64,000 nt of DNA from Obelidium mucronatum (Eukaryota > Chytridiomycota > Chytridiomycetes > Chytridiales > Chytriomycetaceae). Below, in pieces: positions 10,953-22,480 of this stretch. The notes beneath the pieces are model-generated. The model was given only the letters and a program-made list of their open reading frames with translations. It was not told where the DNA came from and did no database searches. The stretch spans positions 1-64,000 of the forward strand of contig JAIVFH010000137.1 of the NCBI GenBank assembly GCA_025765595.1, given 5' to 3'. The translations under genes and the position numbers were made by a program. Within the stretch, counting starts at the first letter, position 1; each line of letters starts with the position of its first letter.

Positions 10953-12700
10953 ATGGCCAACGCGCACGAGCTCACGCCGCTGCTTCCGACGGCCGGGGCG
11001 CACCAGCAGATACAGTGGCGCCACGTTGGCGTCAAGGTTTTCTTCGGCGCCGCCGTGTGCGGCACAGTGGCGCTGCATAGTTTCCTTACGCACGCGCAGC
11101 TGGTTGGCGCCGTGTTTGCGCTGCTTGTGGCGGCGCTGCTGCTGCTCGCGGCGCCGGTGGCGCTGCTTGTGCTGACGGCGCTGCTCGGCTTGACGGCGGC
11201 GAATGCGTGGCGGTGCGGGGGCGGCGGTGCGGCGTCCCATCCCACACCATCCCAGCTAACATCTCCAATCAGACTGCGTCTCGCTCAAGGACGCCTTTGC
11301 CGTGGCGCTCGCGGGCTTTGGTCTGCCGCTTGCGTGGCTCGTGTGGTCTGCATTCAATCTGGGTCTGGCCGTGGAAGTATCCGGTCTTGGAAAACGGATG
11401 AGTCTGCTTGTAATGAACCCTGCTGCCCAGTTACGCCACTACTCGTGCTAAATTCAAATATACACAACAACAACAACAACAACAACATCAAAGATCATCA
11501 AAACGTTTGCAAAGAATCCTTACTCTCTGGGTCCTTCGCTTTTGATTATCGAACTCATTACCGCTCTGCTGATACCCAGTAACACTGCTCGTGGAGGCGC
11601 TTTAATCTTCCCACTAGTTGTGTCAATCTCAAAAACAGTCGGCTCTCCGTCAATGGAAAGATATCTGATTCTGTGCGGTCTTCATGCCAATTTGCTAAGT
11701 TCCTCTGCCCTTTTCTACGGAACCGTAGGAAACCCAATATTGGCGGAAAGTGCGGAGTCTACATTTTCTATTGAGTTTGGATTTGTAGAATGGATGTGAG
11801 TATAAGGATGGTTTGAAGTGTGTCGTCGAAGAATTCTGGGACAGTTGAGCAATCTCTTTTAATCAGGATCGGAGCGTCCATCCCTGTTTTGGTCCTCTTT
11901 TTCCTTATTCCGAGACTGTGCTACTACTTGGCTGGTGTTAAAACTGAAGATTTTAACGCTTCAATCATTATTGAAAATTCTATGCAAGATCTTCATCAGA
12001 TGGGTCCAATTAGTCCGTCCGAAGTAGCTACGGCTGTGATTCTATCAGGCTGCCTGCTGACATGGGTGGCAGACGTAATGCCTGACGGTCTTGTTGCCAT
12101 GCTTGGACTCAATGCAATGATGATTGTTGGTGTTTTACGATGGGAAGATATAAGGGACAATGGAAAGGTTCTTATTTTTGAGCTTTGTTTGAGTGCTATT
12201 TCAGAAAATCGCTAAAAAGAACCATATTCAATGTTTCAAAGGCATGGGACTCTTTCTTTTGGTTAGCTGGAATGGTGATGATTGTTGAACAAATGAACAA
12301 AATGGGTCTATCTCAAGCTGTAGGAGACTGGTGCCGAGATGTGTTGATAAATGGAATGGGTCCAATCAGTTCGTCACTTGTTCTCGGCTTCTTCTATTTC
12401 GTATCCATGTACCTGTTCTCATCAATCACCAGTCACATTGTTGCGTTATCTACCCCTTTAATGTTGGCTGGAAAGGCAGCTGGCTGCCCCCCGCTTTTGT
12501 TGACAAGTTTAATTGCCTATTCCTCTGGCGTCTCGGCCTGCCTGACTTCGTATTCATCTGGTGTCGTTGTTATGTACTTTTCACAAAATTCATTCAGCAA
12601 AAAGGAATGGCATCTTTATGGGTTCTTTGCAGCTTTGTTGTATATACTTGTGTTTGGAACCGTGGGAGTCTGTTGGTGGAAAGTGCTCGGTTGGTGGTGA
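10953..12700 (+). CDS. DASS/SLC13-family anion transporter (dicarboxylate translocator-like)
   Basis: A polytopic membrane protein of the divalent anion:Na+ symporter family. The middle part contains PSNTARGGALIFPLV, the family's SNT signature of the first re-entrant hairpin. The second half contains AWDSFFWLAGM and a later SGVSACLTSYSSG segment that corresponds to the second substrate-binding repeat. The overall order resembles plastid 2-oxoglutarate/malate translocators and bacterial CitT/YbhI proteins. The start at 10953 gives a cytoplasmic leader (MANAHELTPLLP). At least four introns are needed; the second holds an ACA microsatellite (about 11463-11485) and the last runs from about 12169 to 12240. 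The first exon is far richer in GC than the rest. The substrate is inferred from family only: C4/C5 dicarboxylates are likely, other anions are possible. Confidence 0.8.
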
Positions 12701-12745
12701 ATAGGATGAATTCGTTTTTATTACGTATTATATTTTAATAGATTA

Positions 12746-13497
12746 TTATTGCCCTTTCGAATCGAAGATGTCTTTAACAGCATCCCGAAGTTTTTGATTC
12801 TCCTTTTCTCGCGTCTCAATCTCCTCCTTCAATTGAACAATATATTCCAAGCCGCTCTGCAGCAGCCTCGTGTGACTCCACCCAGTCTTCCCAACGCTTC
12901 CCTTGGCTGAAGGCAAGATTCTCTTGAGTTTATCAAAGCCCATACGTAACGAATTGCGACGGCTCTTTTCAGCGTCGCGGTGGTTTCTCCGCATGGACAG
13001 TTTGACCATTCAGGTTAGGGGCTTGAGCTATTTCGCGGGAACTTTGGTGGTATTTTTTTCGCTGATGAATGTTTGTGGTGTGCTTTGTGGAGGTGTCTGG
13101 ATGTACTGTTCAATGTGATGTTGGCGGATCGATTCTGGCTGGCCTGATGCTCCTATCGTTGATGCAATTGCAGAGAGTTACGTTGTTATTGTTGTGATTC
13201 GAAGTTGTTGCGAATGCAGATGATGTCACGATTATACCAATGGTCAATAGACATAGATGGTGGTGCAGACAGATCTTGTGCATTGAAGAATGAGGCAGAC
13301 AGCTCTTGCTGGCTAATGACAGGAAGCTGTGCGAATGTTTGGACTGTCGGCAGGGCATTGAGCTTGTTGCTGTTTACAGGAGGAAAGATGGTGTCCCAGT
13401 TGGGTTGTGGCTCAAAGACATCGAACAAGCTGTTGACATCAAATGCCTCCGGTTCCCAATGACCTCCAAGGAGCGGAAAGTTGGTGTTTGAGAACAT
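12746..13497 (-). CDS. bHLH transcription factor
   Basis: The last exon (about 13000-12746) encodes a basic helix-loop-helix domain. The basic region NHRDAEKSRRNS leads into helix 1 (MGFDKLKRILP), a loop of about 15 residues, and helix 2 (RLLQSGLEYIVQLKEEI), followed by a short leucine-zipper-like heptad run. The exon from 13497 encodes an Asn/Pro/Phe-rich N-terminus of the kind found in activation regions. The His-Glu/Asp-Arg pattern of the basic region suggests E-box binding. The joining intron is uncertain: the frame upstream of the bHLH exon is closed by a TGA just before its first ATG, so the acceptor must lie inside the basic region or the N-terminal exon belongs elsewhere. It converges on the transporter, with 45 bp between stop codons. 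Confidence 0.7.
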
Positions 13498-13735
13498 AAA
13501 CACTTTATCGGTTGCTTTTTTTTTCTTCGTCGTTTCAGCTTCTTTATCACTAAACGGAAATTTTAGATGTCAGAGAGATGGGCTTGACGGACTGCTTGCT
13601 GATTACATTTCGATGTGCCTTTGCGTGTAACTCTGCTATTACATGGCTTGGCTGAATTATCAGTTCAACTATGTACAATTGTGACAAGTTTTTTTTTGTA
13701 TTCAATTCACTCACTAGACAAAAAAAACATCAACA
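13498..13735. promoter_or_regulatory. Divergent promoter region, bHLH gene and IFT74
   Basis: About 240 bp separate the two start codons. The stretch is A/T-rich with T and A runs near both genes. I see no ORF or RNA gene in it. Confidence 0.4.
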
Positions 13736-16449
13736 ATGAATATGTATGGTGCGTATCGGCACATCGAATAGAATAATATCTTACAGTATTGTTCGAGTAA
13801 CAGGACGCCCACCTACCGGATCGCTGGCAAACAGACCCAGTAGCAGATCAGGGAACGCACCAAGTACACACAGAATACCTAAGACACTTAAACTCTAATT
13901 CAGATTCTTTTATTTAATAGACTGGGGAGGTGCTGGGAGAGGAGGAGCAGCTTCTGCGGTGCCAGGCAGTAGGGCAGGTAAATATTCATACCGTCTGTCA
14001 GATCCGATTTTAACGCCACCAACACTAGGACCTCCACCCGCTCCAGTAAATTTCAAAATGAATTGTTTTTTTTAACGCGCTCAGAGCTGAGCTGACATGT
14101 TTTTAAAATATGACAGCCAGGAAACACCAGAGGGCCAGGAACTGCCAGACCCATGACTGGGAGTATGCGCGGCGGATTTGGTAATATCTAATTGCATATA
14201 TTCTTCACTCCATCCGAGAAAACTTGACTGAACTATCTTTTTTTTACTCAACAGGATTTCAAGTCGCTGACCGTCCAATGACTCAGCAAGGACTTGGGGG
14301 AATTAAAGGAAATATGCCAAGTATGTTTCTTTAACGACTTTTATTACGCAATCTAAAGCAATACGGGTGTAGTGGGAAATGGAAGAATGGTTCAGGATCG
14401 AACATTTTGGCAAAGCGAGCTCCGTCAAAAAATTGGGCTTCTCACAACTGAGATCAACAAACTGAGTACAGAAGCAGAAAATATGAATAAGGAGAACAGC
14501 AATTATGCAGCTTTTGAGAAACGGTACTTTTCCTGTGTTTTAATCTGTCGCCACTGACACGCAGAATTTGCATAGTGCCGATATACTGGCGAATGACCTT
14601 CGCGAGCTTCAAGGACAATTAGGGGATTTCAATACGTTGATTGACAAACTCCACACGGACTCTGATTTGTCGGACATTGAAAAACAATGTGCACAGTTGA
14701 AGAGTAAAAACCAACGAGAGAGTCAAATCTTGGACGAAATATTTATGCAAAGACAACAGTTAAGTTCTTTGAGTCCCTGTTCCTTTTTGCTGATATTTTT
14801 TGGCTTCTTTTTTTGTATTCAGAAAGGACCTGCTTGTCCGAGAAGTTGAAAAGAACATTGAGGAGGAACGACAAAGATCGGAATCTCAGATCAACGAATT
14901 GGTATTGCGAAACTAGCCCTGCCCCGTGTTCTACTTCATTAGCCTGTAGCCTTATAGTATTATATTTCTCTTCAAGGATCCCGAACGTCGTTCAATGTAT
15001 TTGGAAGCCAAAGATAACAATGTCCGATACACTGAAGAAATCCAGCGACGCCAAATGGAGCTAGATGACTTGATCGCTAAAGAATCCACGCTGAAGCAGG
15101 TGCGATAAAATGATTCCTTGTTCAAAAAAAAAAATGCTTACCAATCCATGAATTTATTTCAGGAAATTCGCCACGATTCTGGAAAACAGCGTGCACTTGC
15201 GTACTATGAAAAACTTATGAATCTACGCAACAAACGGGAAGAAATTGAGGATTCCCTCAGAGAGTTGGACAAGGAGGCTGGCCCACAAGAGAAAAGCCGA
15301 CTTCTTGAGCAAGTCAAAGAGGATAACCAAGAAACCTCTGCTATGGAGAGGAAAATTGCAGAATTGGAGGAACAGGCTCACAGACTCAAAGAAGGACTTT
15401 CCCAAATTGATATGGATACAGACACTGGAGGGCACGGTAACAAATCTGAGAAATGATTCCGCCAAATACTTAAGCACCAAAAAGGCGACAAGTCTGGGAA
15501 GTACGAAGAACTTGTCAAAAAGGACAGAGAGATGACTACATTCCTTGACAACTTTGATGATCGCAAGGCAGATTCTATCAAGAAAAACCAAGAAATTGAG
15601 AAAGACATTGTTCAGTTGCTTCATCGCATCAAGAATCTTGCAAAGAATGATGTGAGTCGATTGCCATCGCAGCAGGATCATCAGGAACTTCAAAGCGATT
15701 TGAAATTCAAAGAAAAGGAAATGAGAAACTCGGAAAATACAACGGAGGGACTAATGATTGGTGAGTTACCTTTTTTCAGGGGTAAGTTGCCATCTGAGTT
15801 TTTCGTTAGAACGCGATCGCAGACTTCAAGATCTTGAAAAAGTCAACCAGCTTGAAACAAAGCTAAATGCCGAGCTGAAATTCCTGAATGATAAAATTGA
15901 AAAGTTGGAAGTTGATATTAAAAAGGTATCAAACATTGATGCTGTCAAAAAGGAAGCGGAGTTCATGAAAAAGGTAATAAGGGCCAAGTTGCGGATCGAT
16001 GTCTAGTTTAATATATCAACATATATCGCAGAAAAATATGAATGATCGCGAGTTCTTGAGAATCCAGAGAGACACACTCAAAAACTACAACAAGGCCTTG
16101 GCCTCTCGCCAAGAGGCAAAGAGGGCGCATATTCATGAGAATGAAACATACACCCAGCTTGGCGCTTTGGAGCAGAGACTGAGACATCGTGAGTTTCTTG
16201 ATCAGTTATTTGGTTTGGTTTTCTAAAAACGTTTACAGATGAATCAAACAACTTCCATCTCAAAGACTGTAAGCTCAACTAATTATTAAGCAAAGTATCG
16301 TTTTATAATTATTCATTTTTTATGTTCTAGATATTGTCTCGAAAACTGCTGAAAGTGATTATAAAACAGTTGCAATTGAGAGTATGCAATTGGTGGATGA
16401 ACTCAATGCGGTCCGCGGAAAGCTGCTATCACTTCCGCCCGCCCGTTGA
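13736..16449 (+). CDS. IFT74: Intraflagellar transport protein IFT74
   Basis: Core IFT-B subunit that pairs with IFT81 and carries tubulin into growing cilia and flagella. The N-terminal exons encode a Gly/Arg/Pro-rich basic region (VTGRPPTGS, then TARPMTGS and DRPMTQQGLGGIKG). The last element matches the conserved RPVTQQGL segment of animal IFT74. The rest is coiled coil: FWQSELRQKIGLLTTEINKL and LANDLRELQGQLGDFN match the family closely, and the protein ends at LSLPPAR. At least ten short introns interrupt the gene, which fits the usual length of about 600 residues. Its presence is the strongest sign that the organism builds a flagellum. Confidence 0.93.
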
Positions 16450-16520
16450 TATATTTAGATTATTTTAAATTATATCTTTTACATTAATTTGTTCTGTTAT
16501 TTATTATCCGTTTTTTTGAA

Positions 16521-19500
16521 ATGAACCGAAAAAGAAAGGAACCGCATCAACCCCAACATCATCATCAGCACCATCCATTGCAGCACCACATCAATAATGC
16601 GGTGCAACATCAAACTCAGACTCCTCTCGATCCATATTCGCTGTCACCAGATCCCAAGAGACGTTTCTTTACAGACCCAGCCCCTTCGTCTAAACTGGGT
16701 AAGTATAAACGGGGATGCTGATATTGATATTAACTCACCTTTTCAGATGGAGCCTTTGCTGATGTATTCACGCGAACAGCTATTGAAGAGGAGAGTCAAT
16801 TGACGGAAACAAGTATCCGCAATGGGATCATCTGTGCCCATCCTCTGATTGTATGTAGTCAATTGGTATCTCATACCTACACGAACTGATTCATCGTGAT
16901 TCGATAGTCTATTGATTCTCTGTCAGCATTTGACGTTTACAAGGAGAAACTAAACCAGGACGTGATTGGTGCCTTGAAAAGAATAACCACCAGCTTTGAA
17001 GCAAACGCGTCGAAAGTATTAGACAGGTATTCATTGTTGATAAATTAAATAATGGTAATTTCAACTTGATGCATTCTTAGTGCTTCGACGTTCAACCCCC
17101 CAGCACTCAATGCTCTTCCAAAGGCAGGCAAAACAGACTTCATGGATTGCCATCCTTTGTTCTAAAGAGCCGCTTGATAGACTTATATCATTAATTCCTA
17201 TACCCGGGCAGTTGAGTTCGTTTATCTTTCAAGCAGGGCTATCATTAAGAGCTCAACTTATAGGTCTCTCATGGACACGATTGGAGAAATATGCAAATAC
17301 CAGCCTGCGATTACTAGAGCTGCATGGTTTATGAAGTGTATTCTTCTTAAAATGGCCGTGAGTAGTATTCTCAACTTGATCTTACAGTTCTAATGTCTTT
17401 AAACTCCTGCAGTTTGGAAAGTCTCCTCAAACCTTGTTTGCAGAAGCCATGACAAAATATATTCAAGCTCAAGTTGATAAGTTGAAAGCGCCATCTGCGG
17501 CAACTCCTCTTAACATAGTTGGTAATATGAAAGGGAGCGCGACCCCAAGAGGTCCGACTGCCTTCAAGTCGCCTGAAGCACGGAACGCATTCATATTACC
17601 GTGGTTGTACTGGTAAGAAAATTGCGGTTTTTTGGTTTCAGCAGCCACTAATTGCAATTTTTCAGTGTCGAATTCGTTTCCTACTGTTATTTTGAAGGTC
17701 TTTTAGACCAGCGGAAAACGCTACTTTGTGTTCTTGAACGTTTCAATCTTAAAAAGAACAGCTTTTCACAGGTTTGTGCGTTGCTTGCCCTGTTTGGTAA
17801 CTAATGGGTAAAATAGGGTGTTATTATGATCCCGCTCGTGTGGAACCTTCTTGGAGAGTTCGTCAAGTCAAAAGCCCTTACTAGATCGATTCTTGAATCT
17901 ATTATTCCGCGCACAAAGACGGTGAGTTTCCATCTTGATTAGAACCAATCTAATGCCTTTCTGCAGCTGAAAACCATTCGGGGCGAATCTGAAGTCATAT
18001 CCATGCAATACCAAAATTTGCTGATGATGATTCAGTATATTGCGATATCTGAGCCGGATGCGTTTGTATCTCCAATGTGGGCAGGTGTGTGATTCCCTTC
18101 GCTCCGATATCTTTCATCCGTCAGCAGTAACCTCATTTAAGCATATGGTTCGTTTGATCGATTTTTGTTGGGGTTTTATTGCTAATGGGTTGACCAGCCA
18201 GAGGAGGCTCGTAAAGTTCTAGTTCGTGACCTTGGTCGTTTAGAGGCAGACATAAGTGCTAGAGTCGCGCGAATGAAGTACCAAGTTCGCAAAGGTCCAG
18301 AAAGACCCGTCTCTATTAATGTAATTTCTTCCTGATTTTTTCGCCTGTTACTTACAGGCGACGACAGGTAATGAATATCTTGGACACTGATAGTTTGAAC
18401 ATCAAAGGTTGTCGAAACAATGGTTCACAATAGACGAAGGCGGCATGATCAATGGTGTTTCTGATCGGATTCTCGAACTTATCCAATGGGCTCTATTGCC
18501 AGTAGATCTGGGTGGAGACGCAGAGTTTGAGAGGCGTGTATACCTAGTTACATGCGTGTTACTTGAATATATCAATGCGGATCATTCTGGACAATTGAGA
18601 GGCCGAATTCAAGTCATATTGATGGACATATTGAACGATGTTCTTACGCAGGACACTTGTATGTTGACTTCTCCTATATCTGTAAAACTGACGTAAAGAA
18701 TTCGCAGCAGATTTCGAAAAAGTGATTTGGTTGTTTGGAGACTTCATTCGGACACGAGTGTTTTCGCTTGCTAATTTCGTACAGAGGCTAATATCCAGGG
18801 GTGCCTTTGAGCTTTGCGAAGTAACTTTTTGACCAAAATTTATGACGCTCTTGTATTGATTTCATAATGTTAATAGGCGAAGGACCGGTATATTCGGTTG
18901 TGTTTGTCGTTACCATGTGGTCGAGAGTGGTTGTCACATTGCAAATATTCGTACCGAGCTTCGCGAAGAAAATAATCTAGTGTATGAAACGGTATGAGTA
19001 CATCTCTTTTGTCATATCGACTCTTTGTTAAGCGGATTAGTAGGCTGCCGAAGAAAGCGTAATATTAAAAGCGAAGAATCTGTTGAAGGCCTTGCTCCCT
19101 GAAATCTATGAAGACGGTGCTGATAATAGCTGTGTTCCTGCCACCGAAACCGAGAGGGATCTGTCGAACTTTACAGCCCTTACTCCTTCCATGAACTTGT
19201 TTGTGAAATCTGTACTCTCAAAGTGGATAAAGACTGGCTACGAGCTTTATGTTGTTAAATCTGTTGCGTGAGTATTATCATGAGGGTTTTGTGTAGATGT
19301 CTGTCTAAGTCTTATCTTTCAGCATAAATGCTGAAAACTGGAAGAAGCAGATTTCATCATTAGCACCTGGATCATCACTGCTGACTGTGGACCAGTATAT
19401 GGCCCTTTCATTCTTCTTGGAAGAAATGAAAGATTCGCGAAGTATAATTGAAGTGAGTCGCAGATATTGAAACGGCGTTTCAAGACACCTGCTAAATTCC

Positions 19501-22360
19501 AGAATAGCTGAATCTGTGGTTGCTGTCCGTAAAGGCGGATAAGAAACTGAACGCGTGCATGATCGATTCATTTTTAAAGTACAAGAGACTCTTATGCTAT
19601 ATGGGGGAAGCCTCAAATGTGGCGAAGACCTTTTGGGAAAATGTTAGTGTTTCCATATCCATGATTTGAATTAACGGCTCTTTTAGAAGCAATCGTTTAC
19701 TGTGACTGCATCTATTTTAGACAATCGCTTTGTATCCTTTCTTTCGTCCTTTTCAGCATTCCTTCCTTCCGAATATTTGGACGCCTTTCTTCACGAGACT
19801 CTTCCACCGACTTCCCACGCAAAAGATAGCATCACCGAATTTAATGAGATTCGTAATTTGAAAGACACTGAAGAATCCATCTTCTCGGCAGTCTCAAACT
19901 TAAGTTTTCGATATGCCTCCAGCAAGGAAATGGTCGACCGTATTTTCAAATACTCGTTGACAACTCTGTCAAAAATTTCCAAGGAAAACAGGTTATTAGC
20001 ATATCGGCTTTTTTCCCTCTTGAATGCCAACCATATTTTCTTTACAGTGACGTGTTCACTCAAAAACGTGTTCAGTCAATCGTTGGCGTCCTTCAAGGCG
20101 TAAATCACCAAGGGCGATTTTTGGATAAGCACATTGGAGACTTTTTGAGCAGCTCTTTGGACTTAACACCAGGCGCTAAGCTGGACTCTTTTATTGGAGA
20201 GCCTTGGATGATCCATTTCTTGGTACAACTTCTTTTAGCGCATTGTTGCTCAGTTGAGACTATTTTGATGAGATTTTTGCTTCCTGTAATATCACATCAA
20301 TTTGGGACTTCCGTAAGTTCTCCTTATAATTTAGTTTCCCACGCTTATTTAGTCAGCACAGAAACCGGATCATGTGTTGAGATTCCTAACTGTTATTGGA
20401 GTTTTGCAAACACTTCTTGTTGTGGGCGAAGATGGCGATAATACGGGACACAAGTTTACCGACTTGGTTCGTGCTAACGTCCTAGTTTTTGGCATTACGT
20501 TGACTCTTGCCATTTTTTTTCTCCAGGAACTGCAAGCCTTGAAGGGTGTCAGACGGTCCAGCTTTGACCAGCGAGAACTATTTTCTGCATTGTTTGATAT
20601 TATTTTCAAGCTTCAGACAATAAGGGATCGATTTGAATCAATCGTATCGTCTGCAAAAACGCAAGACACTGCAACCATAAACCAGTCCCTAGACTTGGTG
20701 AAAAAGACAATTGAGTTTGCAACAATGACAAGAAGCTGGATCAAAGTCATGATTGAAGCAAACTCCACCTTTCTTCGTGAAAAGCAAGTCGGGCCTTGGG
20801 TCCAATCTCAACGAGAACTAGCGTTGTCATCTCTCTCTGGTAAACCTCAAAAAAAGAGTCTGACTCCTGCATCTGTTGCGAGGAAAACAGGCAAAGCGTT
20901 TGCTTTCTTACGGCATGTCTACAGTCGTCCTGGTGATTTGTTGTTTGACTTGTCGGTTGAACAGGCTGGTTTGCCTGCACTGATAGAAGCCATGCTGACT
21001 GATGTGAATGAATCAAACTATCAGCTCAGAAAAATTCGGCTGTTCTTGATGTTTCAAGAAGTTGCAATTGTGTCACAACTTAAGGTGGACGAAAGACTGG
21101 CGGGTGGTGGATATGAACATTATTTGGTGGCAGTAGTGGCTGAAAAATTCGTTGAGGGTATGATGCGATCGTGGAACTACTGGCTTTATTGCATGATTCC
21201 GGAATTACCTATTTCAGTATTGGCTGTAATTTTAAGAATTGGACAGGGCCACTTGGAAAGGTCTTTAGAAGCAGTGTCAGTTTCAGAATTCGGTTGAAGG
21301 AAGATGCTAAGCGCGTTGAGGACATTGTTGAAGTTTGTTGCTGCGCTGCAAAAGTAGTTAGTAGATGAAGTTGTATTTTTGGGGAAATCTGCCAGGAATG
21401 GAAGCTGTTGGTGGTTGTTTTAACCTATATAAGTCAGTCCTTGGTCAATTGGACTGGTTTTTGAAGAAGAAAGATGTGAGTGTAAATATTCCTTTTTTTC
21501 ACTGCAGTTAATTTGTGGTGAACAGGACATTGCCAGCGTAGAATCGACTGCAATTCGAACAACAGATGCAGATAACCCGGTCAGAGACTTCATATTCTTG
21601 AACAAGCTGAGAAACAGTTTAGTATCAAGGCTCCGAATTTTAGGGGCCTTGATGCCCTTCCTTGTGAACCGAATCGACAGTTGCAGCCCATTGCTGATGG
21701 TCGAAACAGTGTTGATGCTGTCGGTTAGTGACTTGGTAGAAAGCAGCGACTGATTCGTTGGGGGATTACATTCTGGATTACGCCTCGTACTTGCTTGAGA
21801 CTCCTGAAGGGATGAAGCATGCAGACTTGAAGGGCTCGAATTTAGTTCAGGTTTGTAATTACTTGGAAGAATGTGGACGATTGGGATAACCGTCTTCATA
21901 ATCAGGTGGTCTCACCGAAATTGACGCTTCGAAGAAACTTAATGAAGAGGCTTGCACGCATATTCCCCATCCAATTCGACAGTCCATACATGAAAAACCT
22001 AGTTTCCTACGATGGATTTCACCAATTACTCTCCATCATACCCGCGGAAATACGAATCTTATTTGGAATCCTGCAAAGCATTTAGATCCTGTGAAATGGG
22101 TCGAGGGACGATCATATTCGTTGAAGGCGCCAGAGGGCTCTCTTGTATCTGAAGGCGATGGGGAGGCATCTGTTTACGACATTGGAAAAAGGAAATTAAA
22201 TGATACGCCGATGTCGCTCTCTCTTTTCGGTGCGACAGGTTACGACTCAGCAAACTGGGCTGTATCAAAAATTGCTAAAAAGTGGGTGGAAGCAAGAATC
22301 AAATGTTGGGTATTCCGAAATCAAGGAAAGGTCAACTATCTCTGTTCAATGCGATTGTAA
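16521..22360 (+). CDS. MED12: Mediator kinase-module subunit MED12 (SRB8)
   Basis: A very large multi-exon gene. The His/Gln-rich start (MNRKRKEP) is followed by conserved blocks in MED12 order: ITRAAWFMKC (the Med12 motif in which a basic residue precedes AAW), a TKYIQAQVDKL helix, then GLLDQRKTLLCVLERF (the LLDR/Q-x-F-L/T segment), and farther on SEPDAFVSP and NFVQRLISRGAFE. The remainder is long alpha-helical sequence of the expected size. MED12 links MED13 to the CDK8-cyclin C pair and activates CDK8. More than fifteen introns make the exact model uncertain. The end is uncertain too: a TAA at 22358-22360 closes one frame, but another frame ends at about 22385. Confidence 0.7.
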
Positions 22361-22480
22361 AGCATTCTAATAAAGACCAGATGTAAGTTTTTTTTTGTGT
22401 TCATTCTTCTTTCCTTTCACTGGCAATCACACTGATCTTGGAAGAAGAAAGAAAAAAAAAATCCTGAAAATCCCACCACA

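Noticed and set aside
10829..11268. Several overlapping frames around the transporter start on both strands
   Set aside because: They are GC-rich shadows of the transporter's first exon; only the frame from 10953 leads into the DASS motifs.
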